The translations under genes were made by a program, and so were the position numbers. From contig JAJIRX010000785.1 of NCBI GenBank assembly GCA_023853785.1, positions 1 through 21,608 on the forward strand: 21,608 nt of DNA, written 5' to 3'. Shown in pieces: positions 10,109-20,243 of the stretch (positions are counted from its first letter, which is position 1; every line of letters begins with the position of its first letter). Source of the DNA: Psilocybe azurescens. Its lineage: Eukaryota > Basidiomycota > Agaricomycetes > Agaricales > Agrocybaceae. A model generated the notes under the pieces. The model saw nothing but the letters and a program-made list of their open reading frames with translations. It did not search any database and was not told the origin of the DNA.

Positions 10109-11838
10109 ATGCTATCCCTAGTGGACGTAATCGCTTTGGGACCTGGTAATCCGGAATTGACAGACTCTCTAGTGGAGGTCTTGCGCGTCATTAAAGTGTT
10201 GCAATACACTCGGCGTACGTAATTGTGAATCTGGATAGCGAGACGACCCTGAGGCCGAGATTTTTGATTTTGGCTAGTTGCAGCAAACGCATTATTCTTC
10301 TACGAATATGGTATGTCGAAATTGTCGAGCCAAGTTGACGACGACTATTTCTGTTTAAATAAATAAGCTAATGTATCTCCCATGCAGTATTGACGTTTGG
10401 TACAGAAGTAAGTTCTGGTGTGTTTCTTCATAGCAATAATTGACTCTTCCACCCTGTCTTCTCCGAAGGTTGAGCAGATCTGGGTTGGTGTTTGATCCAC
10501 ACTGCTGCCTGTTTTCAAACGTATAACTTTTCAAACCTTCCAATTTCACAGAGAAGCAAATGGACATCCGTTAAACTATTCTACCTTTTGGTTCGTCCAT
10601 CTCCCTACTGTCTGAGGTTATCATCATCGTGCTTATCTATTGACGATGCGGTGCCCCAGAATCGGTATTATACTCTGGCCACCTTCATGTCAGTGGTGAA
10701 CGTTTGATTGTAGTAATGTGCTAATATTCGACATCACTTAAGAGTTGGATTATATGGTATGCCACTGCTTGCTCACTGTTCCTCCATCTGGCACTGAGTA
10801 TTGAGGACAGGGTTCTTTTCTTTGCGTGTCACCGATGCAGTAAGTTTAACATCTGTCCACAATACCTACTGCTTACGCTCACCCAGTTGTGAGACCCTTC
10901 ACATCTAGCCTCAGCATATCTCATGAGCCTGACTGATCCTTTCAATTGACACAGCTGTACGTTTCTCCTAACGCTTCAATGAGGATCCATGGGTTTGACA
11001 TTCATTACCAGGCACAAGATTTATAGGATGGGAGTACTGGAGCGGACTGATAGGCGTTATGATAACTCAAGGTTCGCTTTCGCTACCAGCCAAAAATCCG
11101 TCTATCAATTATTTGAATTCGATTAGTGATCTTGCAGATGCGAATATACGCCCTTTACTCGTTACAAAGAAGGATATTAATCCCAATGGTGACTTGCTTT
11201 CTCGTTACATCTTCCCTTGGTGCCTGGATCATCACTGAAGGAATTCCTCCGAGTGAGTAGCGGACAGAATTAAGATACTTTCGAAGAGCTAAGCTGATGT
11301 CACTACTAGCAAGTGCTGTGGACGTTTTCGAAGGCACCTTCTGTGTCACTAGAACCTCGAATCACCGATTTGCCCGATTTTGGATTCCAGCGCTCACATT
11401 CGAGAGTCTTCTATTTATCATGGCTCTTAATGTTGCCCTTCGGACGTTCAAAACCACAGGGACACTCCTCCATCGCAGTCAATCTCTAATGCAGATACTC
11501 GTCCGCGATTCTGTTTTCTATTTTTGATGTACGTATCATCGCCCAAGGCCAACATCTTCTTCTGACAAATGATGACGATAGCATCTCGGCTACCTACATA
11601 CTTTGTATAGTATGGTGGGCGAAAGCACCAGTGCGTCTTACCCTCTGTTAATATTATATCGTTTGTTGCTAAGAACTGAGTCGGACAGCTCGGCATGGTG
11701 GAAGCACCGATCGGATTTTCAATTACGATGTCGTCGGTTTGTGCAAGTCGCATGCTCCTCAACCTCAGAGTAGCCGCCCAATCCGAAAGATCGTATTTGT
11801 CTCCCCAGGACTTACTCGGGCATGAAACCAATTCGTAG
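10109..11838 (+). CDS. DUF6533-type seven-helix membrane protein, multi-exon, middle unresolved
   Basis: Five 5' exons join cleanly: 10109-10214, 10278-10310, 10388-10407, 10469-10483 and 10552 onward. They yield QYTRLAANALFFYEY, VLTFGTEVEQIW and RSKWTSVKLFYLLVR, which is the DUF6533 signature found at the N-terminus of many basidiomycete multi-pass membrane proteins of unknown function. Near the 3' end, an exon from about 11354 reads FWIPALTFESLLFIMALNVAL and ILVRDSVFYF, a typical late helix block. The last exon (11689-11838) reads APIGFSITMSSVCASRMLLN and ends at TAG. A hydrophobic piece at about 11170-11260 (ILIPMVTCFLVTSSLGAW) is probably another helix exon. Between about 10600 and 11160 I could not build an open model, so the gene may be decayed or carry indels. 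Exon 4 is only 15 nt long. Confidence 0.7.
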
Positions 11839-12489
11839 ATACGAGGGCATCATTGATGATCGCGAACGCTAGCGACTTCAGGGCCGCTACCACATACTCC
11901 GAAAATCCCTCTAGACAGAATAGACAGTAGGCTTGACCGGATCCCTGTCCATCTTATCACCAGGCACTCTACACAGTTATCTCTTTGTAGTGCACTGATT
12001 AGTCCTGCTTACTCTTTGTGCATCTTACCTGTGACGAGTTAGTTTTATAGTCATTTCTGTTAGCAAGACTGTACACAGATCTGCTCTGTGAATGTTCTGC
12101 GATGCAGGAAAAGAAGAGAGGTTGGCCTTCCGAGATTTTTGTAATGTGCTGAGAGTAAGATGAGGTTATTGTTGACAAATACACTGGCCGCTAGAGGGCG
12201 ATCGATGATCGAGAGCAGTATTACGTTGTTTCGATCACTCCGAACACCCGATGAATAACGATCGCATCTTACATCATATCTAATTTTGTAATGGGGACAT
12301 AGGGTTAAAAACGTATCACATCACCCCAGTGAGCAGCAGACGACGCACCGTATGAATCAATAGACACTACTTCAAGGTGACTAAAGGTGGCGACTCTCCG
12401 CGTTACCGAATGTAAATTGTGCGCAGACTACGCATACACCTGGCCTCTAAGGTCCTCGTTATGTATAGCACAACAAAGGGCGAAATGCA
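11839..12489. other. Intergenic stretch, no gene recognised
   Basis: About 650 bp between the DUF6533 gene and the reductase. No domain, repeat or RNA gene is seen; it should hold the reductase promoter. Confidence 0.5.
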
Positions 12490-12495
12490 TATAAG
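12490..12495 (+). promoter_or_regulatory. TATA box of the reductase
   Basis: TATAAG lies 66 bp upstream of the reductase ATG at 12556, a sensible distance for a fungal TATA element. Confidence 0.5.
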
Positions 12496-12555
12496 ACCGC
12501 ACAGTTGACGAGGTCTCCTTCATTCACTACCTTCCAATCATAAAAATTGACATAA

Positions 12556-13592
12556 ATGCCAGCAATCGCAAAGGGATCCAAGGTACTCGTATTAGAAGCC
12601 AATGGATTTCTAGCCATATGGACGACGCGATTGCTCCTGGAACGTGGACACAGCGTCCGTGGAACGGTCCGTTCTGAAAATACATCCAAGTATTTGAAAG
12701 ACTATTTTGCATCTACTGGGTACAAGGACAAGTTAGAAATGGTTTTGTCGAAGACATCTCCAAGGTATGTTCTTGGTATTCTACTCCAAGTTGAACTGGA
12801 TTAATCAGAATATCGGTTTTATCTCTACCAGGATGGCGCATTTGATGAAGCCGTCAAGAATGTCGATGCAATCTTGCACATAGCTTCACCGATTGCGGCA
12901 ATTAAATCCCTGACTGTGGGTAACATTTTTCAAGTCAGTGGGATACTATATTCGACATTTTCTTGTCACAGAGATGATCCGTCCCGCTATTGAAGGAACT
13001 ACGGGCATACTCAAAAGTGCACTGAGAACTGGGTAACTACTACATTCTTCTATGAATCATACGTTTTTAATAGGTATTTGAACGTCGATACCATTAGGAA
13101 CAAAGTCAAACGGATTGTCGTCACCTCGTCGACCTCTGCAGTGATGCCCTCAGTCATTGACAAGCCTACTGTGCTTAGCGAGCTCGATTGGGATACTCAT
13201 TTTCCAAGGGTTGTCGAAGAGGAATGCTCGAAAGCTCACCAATACGCAGTTTACTGCACCGCTAAGACGTTGGCTGAGAGAGGTCCGCTTCCTCTAGTCT
13301 TTCGTCACCCTGTGGGCTGACATTCAGATTCTTTTACACTTATGTAAGTGCTTGGGATTATTACAATATTCACAAATTGCAGACACAGCGGGATATAACC
13401 ACACTTACACCAAGCTGGGTAAGCCTTCACCCGTCATGCTTTCTGTTCTTATCTAACTGAGACTTCAGATATTCGGGGTGAGAACTTCATGGGATCTTAA
13501 GCCCTCGGGTACATTTTACTTACTGACGTAATTTATAATTATCCTCAGCCTCCGATCCACGAAGTCAAATCTGCCTCTTCCTTGAGGGCCTG
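12556..13592 (+). pseudogene. NAD(P)-dependent reductase of the cinnamoyl-CoA/dihydroflavonol reductase (extended SDR) type, broken and 3'-truncated
   Basis: Exons 12556-12764, 12832-12919, 12972-13032 and 13074 to about 13285 are clear. They read VLVLEANGFLAIW, DGAFDEAVKNVDAILHIASP, MIRPAIEGTTGIL, VKRIVVTSSTSAV and YCTAKTLAER, the last carrying the catalytic YxxxK. Small later exons give DITTLTPSW (to about 13419), IFG and PPIHEVKSASSL (13551-13589). Three defects are seen. Exon 1 is 209 nt, one base short, so VEDISK falls out of frame. The first part of the Rossmann glycine motif, usually TGANGF, reads LEANGF. The frame is lost after 13285. Family homology stops near 13592, roughly two thirds along the expected length, and Helitron A begins 45 bp later. 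The lost C-terminus and the changed cofactor motif make real decay likelier here than for the other host genes. Confidence 0.82.
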
Positions 13593-13636
13593 TTCGGCTG
13601 CACCATCTCGCGGATGGTAACTATACACGATCTCCA

Positions 13637-13666
13637 TCTATAATATAAGAGAGCACGATGACTAAG
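13637..13666 (+). repeat. 5' terminal repeat of element A, shared with element B
   Basis: These 30 bp are identical to 15698-15727. Patchy similarity continues for about 170 bp downstream, including AACAAACAACCAGTG and CTGATGGCAAACAA in both copies. Confidence 0.85.
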
Positions 13667-14064
13667 CTTTTCTGAAAGAGGAAATAAATGTTACATAAGT
13701 CAAATTACTTAATCATGACAAAGCACACCGTTGTGTTTTAGGGCCTGCGAAGCGGGGCCTTTTAAACAAACAACCAGTGACTGATGGCAAACAATAAAAT
13801 GGGTGCCACACAGCCTAAAAAAACATTCTGTGCCTAAATAATGCACCCCTCAATGTGTCTATTAGCTATTTCCAGTGGTGTTGAAGCATTTTCTGTGGCT
13901 GTTGGCTTTGGTAAGCAGTTGTTATGGTGGAGACTATTTATAAAAATTCAAATGCAAACCACTGAATAAATTTGCAAACAATGAACACAATTGGGACAGT
14001 AAACAAGTTAGTATGAAATGAACTATCAGTTGGTGAGAATGTTTTTGAATGGAACAGGGTGGAA

Positions 14065-15030
14065 CTATTTAAATAAAGATGTAGATAGGAAGATAGAACT
14101 GGGACACAATTTTACAACTGGAAATAGGCAGTCTCCAGTGCTGTACAGATAATAAAATTATTCTTTTAGGATCAAGCTCCAGTGTGCTTTACTCATGTAG
14201 TGGGTAAAAATATAGACACAGTTAACTATTGGGCACAAGAACTAACATGTAAATTTTAATGTACTATAGACTGTAGATTAATGTGATTAATTTGCAGAAC
14301 AACTGTAGTGGAGTGAGAGGACAGCTATTTTAATTGTGAAGAGTGTAGGATAGTTCCAGTTTTATATAAAATGCAAAGTAAGATTCTTTTGTGAAAAATA
14401 ATGTACACAATGATTGCTGAAGAGTGGGCTGGAGATATATTGAGGGAATGTATATTGTTATAGGCATAGTGCTGAAGGTGCCATGCTTTGTTGTGACATT
14501 TCCAAATGGTTTTGATTAAACTTAAAGGGTGGAGTGATAAAATATTTATATTATATTTAGTATGGAGGTGTGCAGCACTGACTTAGTAAGGTGCAGGAGC
14601 ACTGCATTGGCAAGCTTTAAAACTGATATGTAGTAGAGGAATTTGTGAGTGTGTGGATGCTATTTAAATAAAGATGTGGATATCAAGATAGCACTGGAAT
14701 ATAATTTCCTAATTGGAAATAGGCAGTCTACTGTTCTCTACAAGTGATAAAAATATTTTTTGATGATAAAGCTCCTGTGTGGTTTATGCATGTAAAAATA
14801 AATAGACTTTTAAATTTTAATAAACTATAGGTTGTAGATTGATGTGATTAATTTGCAGACTATTTTGATTGTGAAGATAAAGAGTATAAGGCATGAAATT
14901 TAAAATGGCACAGTGCCACAGGTGCTGTGCATATGAGATAATTTGTGGATAGTCAATGAGTAGTACAGTATTGTATAAAATATAAAGTAGAATGATAATT
15001 GATTGGGAGTGGATATGGACAGGGGTGTAG
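14065..15030 (+). repeat. Diverged direct repeat inside element A, period 595 bp
   Basis: Unit 1 starts at 14065 and unit 2 at 14660, both with CTATTTAAATAAAGATGT. Matching blocks follow in the same order: GGAAATAGGCAGTCT, AAGCTCC, and GATGTGATTAATTTGCAG or its near copy. Similarity fades after roughly 370 bp in each unit. It is probably an old internal duplication or two merged copies of one element. Confidence 0.75.
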
Positions 15031-15318
15031 ATATTAAAACAGTTGCAGACATCATAACAAAGGTACTGTGGATTAGTTAGAGTAGGTGTAATATTATTTG
15101 AAATTTTGGTTTCAGATTTACAAAGCAAAGAAATATTTAATGGACACAGAATGTAGAGTTCTGTGTATATATATTGTGTATTTGGTCACTTTTTAGATAA
15201 GGACAGAAATATTGACTGTTATTGACTGTGAGTATATATAATTTGACTATAGAAGTGCTGTGTAGCTCTATAATGGACTTCAAAAATACCAGCAAGCTGT
15301 TGGTCTGGCTGTGAAGCA

Positions 15319-15347
15319 AGGAGGGGTGAGCTGTGCTCATCTCCTGC
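15319..15347 (+). repeat. Imperfect hairpin unit 1 near the 3' end of element A
   Basis: GGGGTGAGC, TGT, then GCTCATCTCC form an imperfect stem. It is preceded by GTGAAGCAAGG, the lead-in seen in the following units. Confidence 0.55.
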
Positions 15348-15409
15348 CCACATGTTATATGAAAGATAATTGTTGTTTATTTTTGAGTGAGGAGGTGTGA
15401 AGCAAGAGG

Positions 15410-15432
15410 GGGAATGAGCGAAGCTCATTCCC
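15410..15432 (+). repeat. Perfect hairpin unit 2 near the 3' end of element A
   Basis: GGGAATGAGC and GCTCATTCCC form a perfect 10-bp stem with loop GAA. The lead-in is GAGGTGTGAAGCAAG. Confidence 0.8.
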
Positions 15433-15503
15433 ACAAAAAAATATATTATATAGGTGACTGCTATAATTAATTTCTTTAATGAGGTGTGAAGTGCTGATAT
15501 AAA

Positions 15504-15531
15504 GGGGGGATGAGCGAAGCTCATTCCCCCC
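15504..15531 (+). repeat. Hairpin unit 3 near the 3' end of element A
   Basis: GGGGGGATGAGC, loop GAA, then GCTCAT and CCCCCC form a 12-bp stem with a single T bulge. The lead-in GAGGTGTGAAG is shared with unit 2. Confidence 0.8.
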
Positions 15532-15595
15532 AAAGATATAATAATTGTAATTGGTATTATTTATTTTTCAATGAGGAGGCGTAGGCGCCCGACAA

Positions 15596-15637
15596 GCAGG
15601 GTCTGGGGGCGCAGCCCCAGCGAGCTGTTGACCCTGC
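15596..15637 (+). repeat. Nested GC-rich hairpin, unit 4
   Basis: The outer arms are GCAGGGTC (15596-15603) and GACCCTGC (15630-15637). Inside them TGGGG and CCCCA form a second stem. It is followed by GTGAAGCACAGGGGGG and TGAGCGAAATCCCCC, a further variant of the same unit, up to about 15668. Confidence 0.7.
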
Positions 15638-15697
15638 CGTGAAGCACAGGGGGGTGAGCGAAATCCCCCGACAGCGTAGCGGCGGGTCATAAGCTCG

Positions 15698-15727
15698 TCT
15701 ATAATATAAGAGAGCACGATGACTAAG
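15698..15727 (+). repeat. 5' terminal repeat of element B
   Basis: Identical over 30 bp to the start of element A at 13637. Confidence 0.85.
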
Positions 15728-15978
15728 GTTACCCAAAAAGGAGAATCAAGTTATGTAATCATGACTAATTATTATTAAGCAGACCATTTGTGTTTTGGGG
15801 CCGCCGCTACGGGCCTTTGGAAACAAACAACCAGTGGCTGATGGCAAACAACGGTGCCATGAAGCAACCATGAGGCCACTGCAACAACGCTGCTTTGCAT
15901 CCCACACATCCTAAAAAATCCTGTGCCTATAATCCTGAGAATAACACATCTATTACCCATCTTAAAGCAGTTCTGAGT

Positions 15979-16009
15979 GGGTATTTTGGGTATTTTGGGT
16001 ATTTTGGGT
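15979..16009 (+). repeat. 9-bp tandem repeat
   Basis: Three perfect copies of GGGTATTTT followed by GGGT. It lies in the non-coding leader of element B. Confidence 0.8.
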
Positions 16010-16576
16010 GGTTATTGGCTTTGGTGAGTGTTCTATAACATTTTTAGCTCTGTGCAAATTCTCAAACCCATGCAGACTGTAGTTCTTTGCTCTCTTCGCT
16101 TTTTTCCTCTTTTTTTTTTTGGTAAGTAAAGTCCTTATACTCCATTTCTGACTGTTCTAACTTTTACACAGTTTGTTTTCTGTGTTCTTTGGTGAGTAAT
16201 AAGTCTAATGATTATTCTGACTGATCTTTCTCATCTTTTTGCAGGACACCGCCCCCCCTCCTCCTCTTCTTTCTGTGTGTGGATTTGGTGGTGGTGATTG
16301 TGCTATTCAAACAAGACTTCTGGACATGTATGTTCTCTTTAATGTTAATTGATTTTAAAAACAAGCTGATCTTTATATTTATAGGCCTGAAACACTCCAA
16401 ATACTCCACGTCGTGTTCGTATTGCTGCACAAAGATCTGAGCGTGATGCCCGTGCATTGAGAGCCCTCAAGTCCGTCGCACTCACATCATGACCAAATGC
16501 CCCATATTGAACCACTAAGATTTGAAATTCCTGATCTTTTAGCTGCTCTGCTCCTGTTCCTTTGCTCCTGTCTCTG

Positions 16577-16706
16577 CTGTTCCTGTTCCTGTTCCTGTTC
16601 CTGTTCCTGCTTTTAATCCTCCTGCCTTTCCTGTCCCTTCTGCTGTCCTGCTCCTGCTGCTCCTGCTCCTGCTCCTGCCCTGCTCCTGCTCCTGCTCCTG
16701 CTCTTC
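16577..16706 (+). repeat. CTGTTC and CTGCTC hexamer arrays
   Basis: Five perfect CTGTTC copies from 16577 are followed by an imperfect CTGCTC array at about 16640-16706. Both lie in the N-terminal region of the Helitron gene; one frame would encode Pro/Ala/Val-rich linker. Confidence 0.75.
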
Positions 16707-16711
16707 CCAGC

Positions 16712-17075
16712 CTACTATATTTAATGGGATTCAGTATAATAATTTGCCTGCAAATTTAGCTCAGCTTTTAGCAGCTGTTCCACCAGCTCCTTTACCACTA
16801 CAACGAGGAGGCGTCGTGTTGGTCCTGCACCTGCACCTGCACCTGCACCTGCACCTGTTCCTGCACCTGCTGCACTGCACCTGCCTGCACCTGCCTGCAC
16901 CTGCACCTGCACCTGCACCTGCACCTGCACCTGCACTTGCACCTGCTGCTCTTCCCCAGGCTGCTATATTTAATGGGATTCAGTATAATAATTTGCCAGT
17001 AAATCTGGCTGAGCTTTTAGTAGCTGTTCCACCAGCTCCTTTACCACCACAACAAGGTGGTCATCGTGTTCATGC
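16712..17075 (+). repeat. Duplicated coding module (period 249 bp) around a CTGCAC array
   Basis: Copy 1 starts at 16712 and copy 2 at 16961. Both encode IFNGIQYNNLP, then NLAQLLAAVPPAPLP in copy 1 and NLAELLVAVPPAPLP in copy 2. The period is 83 codons exactly, so both sit in the same frame. Between them, at about 16825-16950, is an array of CTGCAC hexamers. One reading gives Pro-Ala repeats, but the frame slips between Leu-His and Pro-Ala inside the array. Confidence 0.85.
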
Positions 17076-18772
17076 CCAACCTTTTCCTGTATGTATTTTA
17101 AGTCTCTATAAGTTTAAACATAATATTAATGAGAAAATAGATGCCTCTCCTGTGCTTCTTGCACCATTTCAGCCTCCTCCTGAGCTTCCTGTGCCTCTTC
17201 AGCTTCCTCCTCCAATTGTTCTGCTGTTCTGCACCATGTTCTTCCTGCACCACTTCCACCTCCACCTCCCAATGCCCATTCTCTTACGTGCTGCCCGACA
17301 GCCCTTTAGCCGTGACTGGCCTGTCCATAATTTGGGAAAAATGGATGTTAAGTGTACAAACTGTGGTGCTTTGCACTGGATTGAGTGTCTCTAAAGTTCA
17401 ACCAGATCTTATCACATTTGGAATGTGCTGCTTTAGTGGGAAAATTGTTCTTCCAAAGCTGAAAAAACCCCCTCGAGAATTAGATGCATTGCTTGGTAAT
17501 AATGATCCCCAATCAAAAACTTCCAATCATATTCGGCAGTACAACAATGCTTTAGCCATGACCTCATTGGGAGTCACTGTTGACTATGCAATTAACAATA
17601 GGCCTGGACCTTATGTATTCAAAGTCCAAGGAAGGTTAACACATCGAGCTGGATCTCTTCTTCCTCAGATTGGTGTTACACCTTTATATGCTCAGCTATA
17701 TATTTTTGATCCTGTTGAAGCTCTCAATTTCCGTATGCGTCATCCTGCAAACTCTGGGCTGGATAGAACCACCATGAGTATTCTTCAGGACATGCTATAT
17801 CGTTCTCATTCAGGTGTACAGCTGTATAAACAGGCATTTGAAGTAACACATAACATGCCTATAGATCAGCAATGCACAATTGCTCTTCGCTATGAACGAG
17901 AAACTGATTGCAGACGCTATAATGAACCATCAGCTGGATCTAATGAAGTGGCTATAATCCTTCCTGGAGATGGTGATGAAGTATATCCCAATAGAGATAT
18001 TGTCCTGAGACGAAGAGCTGGAGAAAGGCTGGAAACAATCAGTGAACTGCATCCCCTTTATCTTCCACTTCATTATGTTCTTCTTTTCCAACTGGGCAGT
18101 TAGGCTGGCATCCTAACATTCCTTTTAATGAGGCTGCAGAAATTGATGATGATCCTCCAGCTGCTGAGCTGGCTCCTAATGAGGATCAGGATGAGGATGC
18201 TATTGAAGCTCCACCTAAAAAAGCGAAAAATACATCTCACAAACAGAATATTTCCGTTATCGTCTTCATCCAAGAGAGAACTAAATGAATCTCAACATTT
18301 GTTTTTGGCAGAAAACTTCTTCAGGAATTCATTGTAGACTGTTGGGCAGCTTCAGAGCAAAACAGATTACGGTTAGACAAAATCAGCAGAAGTTCAGAAA
18401 TGATACACTCAAGGTCTTATGGATGCTATTGCAGCTGATCCTAATGCTGAAGGTGCCAAATGTTAAAAGGACTATTTTGTTCTTTCTTTGCTGGAAGCAC
18501 ACGAAACATGATTCAGAACTGCCAGGATGCTCTTGCTATCAATCGCTATTTTCATGGAGCTGATTTATTTATCACTGCTACTGCCAACCCAAACTGGCCA
18601 GAAATCAAAGAGGCACTTCTTCCTGGACAACAGTCTTCTGATCGTCTGATTTGGTGGTTAGAGTCTTTCATGCAAAATGAAAGAGATGCTCAATGATATT
18701 TGTAAAAATGGCATTATGGGTAGAGCAGTTGCAAATGTGTGGACAATTGAGTTTCAAAAGCGAGGCCTCCCA

Positions 18773-18781
18773 CATATGCAC
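18773..18781 (+). other. HUH (His-Met-His) motif of the Rep domain
   Basis: CAT ATG CAC encodes HMH within GLPHMHMIVFL. This is the metal-binding motif of HUH endonucleases, and it is intact in a locally open frame. Confidence 0.85.
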
Positions 18782-19176
18782 ATGATTGTATTTTTACATT
18801 CTGATCACAAGCTTCGCGACACCTTTGGAAGATGTTGACAGCCTTATTTCAGCTGAATTTCCAGATGAAGAGGAAGAGCCAGAACTCTTTGAATTGGTCA
18901 AGAAATTCATGGTCCATACTCCATGCAATGGTGACACCACTGCTCAATGTCATGTGAATGGAAAATGTTCAAAATGTTTTCCCAAGCTCATCGTGATCAG
19001 ACCACTGTCAATGAAGACTCTTATGCAAATCTCAGGAGACGTGACAATGGAAAGGAGTTTGACATTGGTGGTGGAAAAAGGCTGATAATCGCTGGGTTGT
19101 TGCTCACTGCCGTTATCTTATCTGGAAATATCGCTGTCATATCAATGTTGAGTCTATTGCATCTATCAAGGCCATC

Positions 19177-19206
19177 AAATACATCTACAAATATGTCTAT
19201 AAGGGC
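19177..19206 (+). other. Two-tyrosine catalytic motif of the Rep domain
   Basis: KYIYKYVYKG contains tyrosines spaced four apart, as in Helitron Y2 transposases. Which pair is catalytic cannot be fixed from this sequence alone. Confidence 0.75.
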
Positions 19207-20219
19207 CATGATCGCATTACTATGCAGTTTGGACGCTGTCAAGATGAGGTCAAGCTATATCTTGATGCACGATATGTTTCTGCATGTGAAGGACTTGGCG
19301 CATTTTTCACTTCCACATGCATCAAGAACATCCACCTATTGTTCGCCTTCAGATTCATTTGCCTGATCAACAAATGGTTACATGGAATGAAGACCAGGCA
19401 CTAAATGTTCAGGAGGTTTTGGATCGCAATGCAGGCAAAGACACCAAGCTCACTGCTTATTTCAAAGCCAATATACAATATGAAGAAGCCAGAAATACTC
19501 TTTATCAGGATTTTCCTGCCAAATTTGTCTGGAAGGGAAAACAGCGCAAATGGGCTCCAAGACAGCGACAATTTGCAATTAGGGGGCGTATGTACTATGC
19601 TCATCCAAGTTCAGGAGAGCGCTTTATCTCAGAACTCTGCTGACCTGTGTCAAGGGTGCTACATCTTTTGTTGATCTCCGAACAGTTGATGGCACTGTAT
19701 ATGAAACATTTCGTGAGGCCTGCATACATCGAGGACTTTTAGAGGATGATAATGAGTGGAAGCAGTGTTGGAAGAGGCTGGATATATGGCAAGTGGACGA
19801 CAACTTCGCAATCTTTTTGTGACTATTCTTCGAGACTGCACACCATCAAATCCTGCTGCACTCTGGGATCAATTTAAAGACAAGATTTGTGATGATCTGC
19901 GACATGCTCTTATCTCCAAACATATCCAACAAGACCCCACTGAAGCACAAGTGTTTGATTATGGCCTTTTTCTCATTGACCAACTTCTTCGCACTACCAA
20001 CAAAAACTTGAAGAGTTTGCAGGAATGCCATTGCCTCAAGAAGATTGGGCTGCTGCTATAGGAAATAGATTGATTGCAGAGCAGAGAAACTATGACAGAG
20101 ACAATCAATCTGTTCTGGCTCAACAGCGAATTCCTACTCTCAATCATGGGCAACGTTCAGCATTTGATACTATTGTGGCAGCAGTTGAAAGCAAGAGTGG
20201 TCAATGTTTCTTTCTTCAT

Positions 20220-20243
20220 GGTCCAGGAGGTACAGGAAAAACT
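20220..20243 (+). other. Walker A of the PIF1-like helicase
   Basis: GPGGTGKT is intact and preceded by CFFLH, as in Helitron superfamily 1 helicases. Walker B (WDEAP) follows about 70 codons later, after a frame change. Confidence 0.9.

Larger units (their letters stand above)
13637..15697 (+). mobile_element. Non-autonomous Helitron-like element A
   Basis: The left end is TCTATAATATAAGAG, beginning with the Helitron 5'-TC and preceded by A, as expected for insertion between A and T. The same 30 bp begins element B. The body is AT-rich, has no coding capacity that I can see, and holds a long internal direct repeat. The right end carries GC-rich hairpins ending around 15690 (ATAAGCTCG). The usual 3' CTRR is not evident, so the right border is placed where B starts. 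No terminal inverted repeats or target duplication are seen, in line with rolling-circle elements. Confidence 0.68.

Noticed and set aside
16721..16942. Minus-strand frame of Gln-Val and Gly-Ala repeats
   Set aside because: It is the shadow of the CTGCAC hexamer array on the Helitron sense strand.
16825..16950. Repeat array considered as CRISPR or a minisatellite locus
   Set aside because: The unit is 6 bp without spacers, lies within a eukaryotic transposon gene and is explained as a coding hexamer array.
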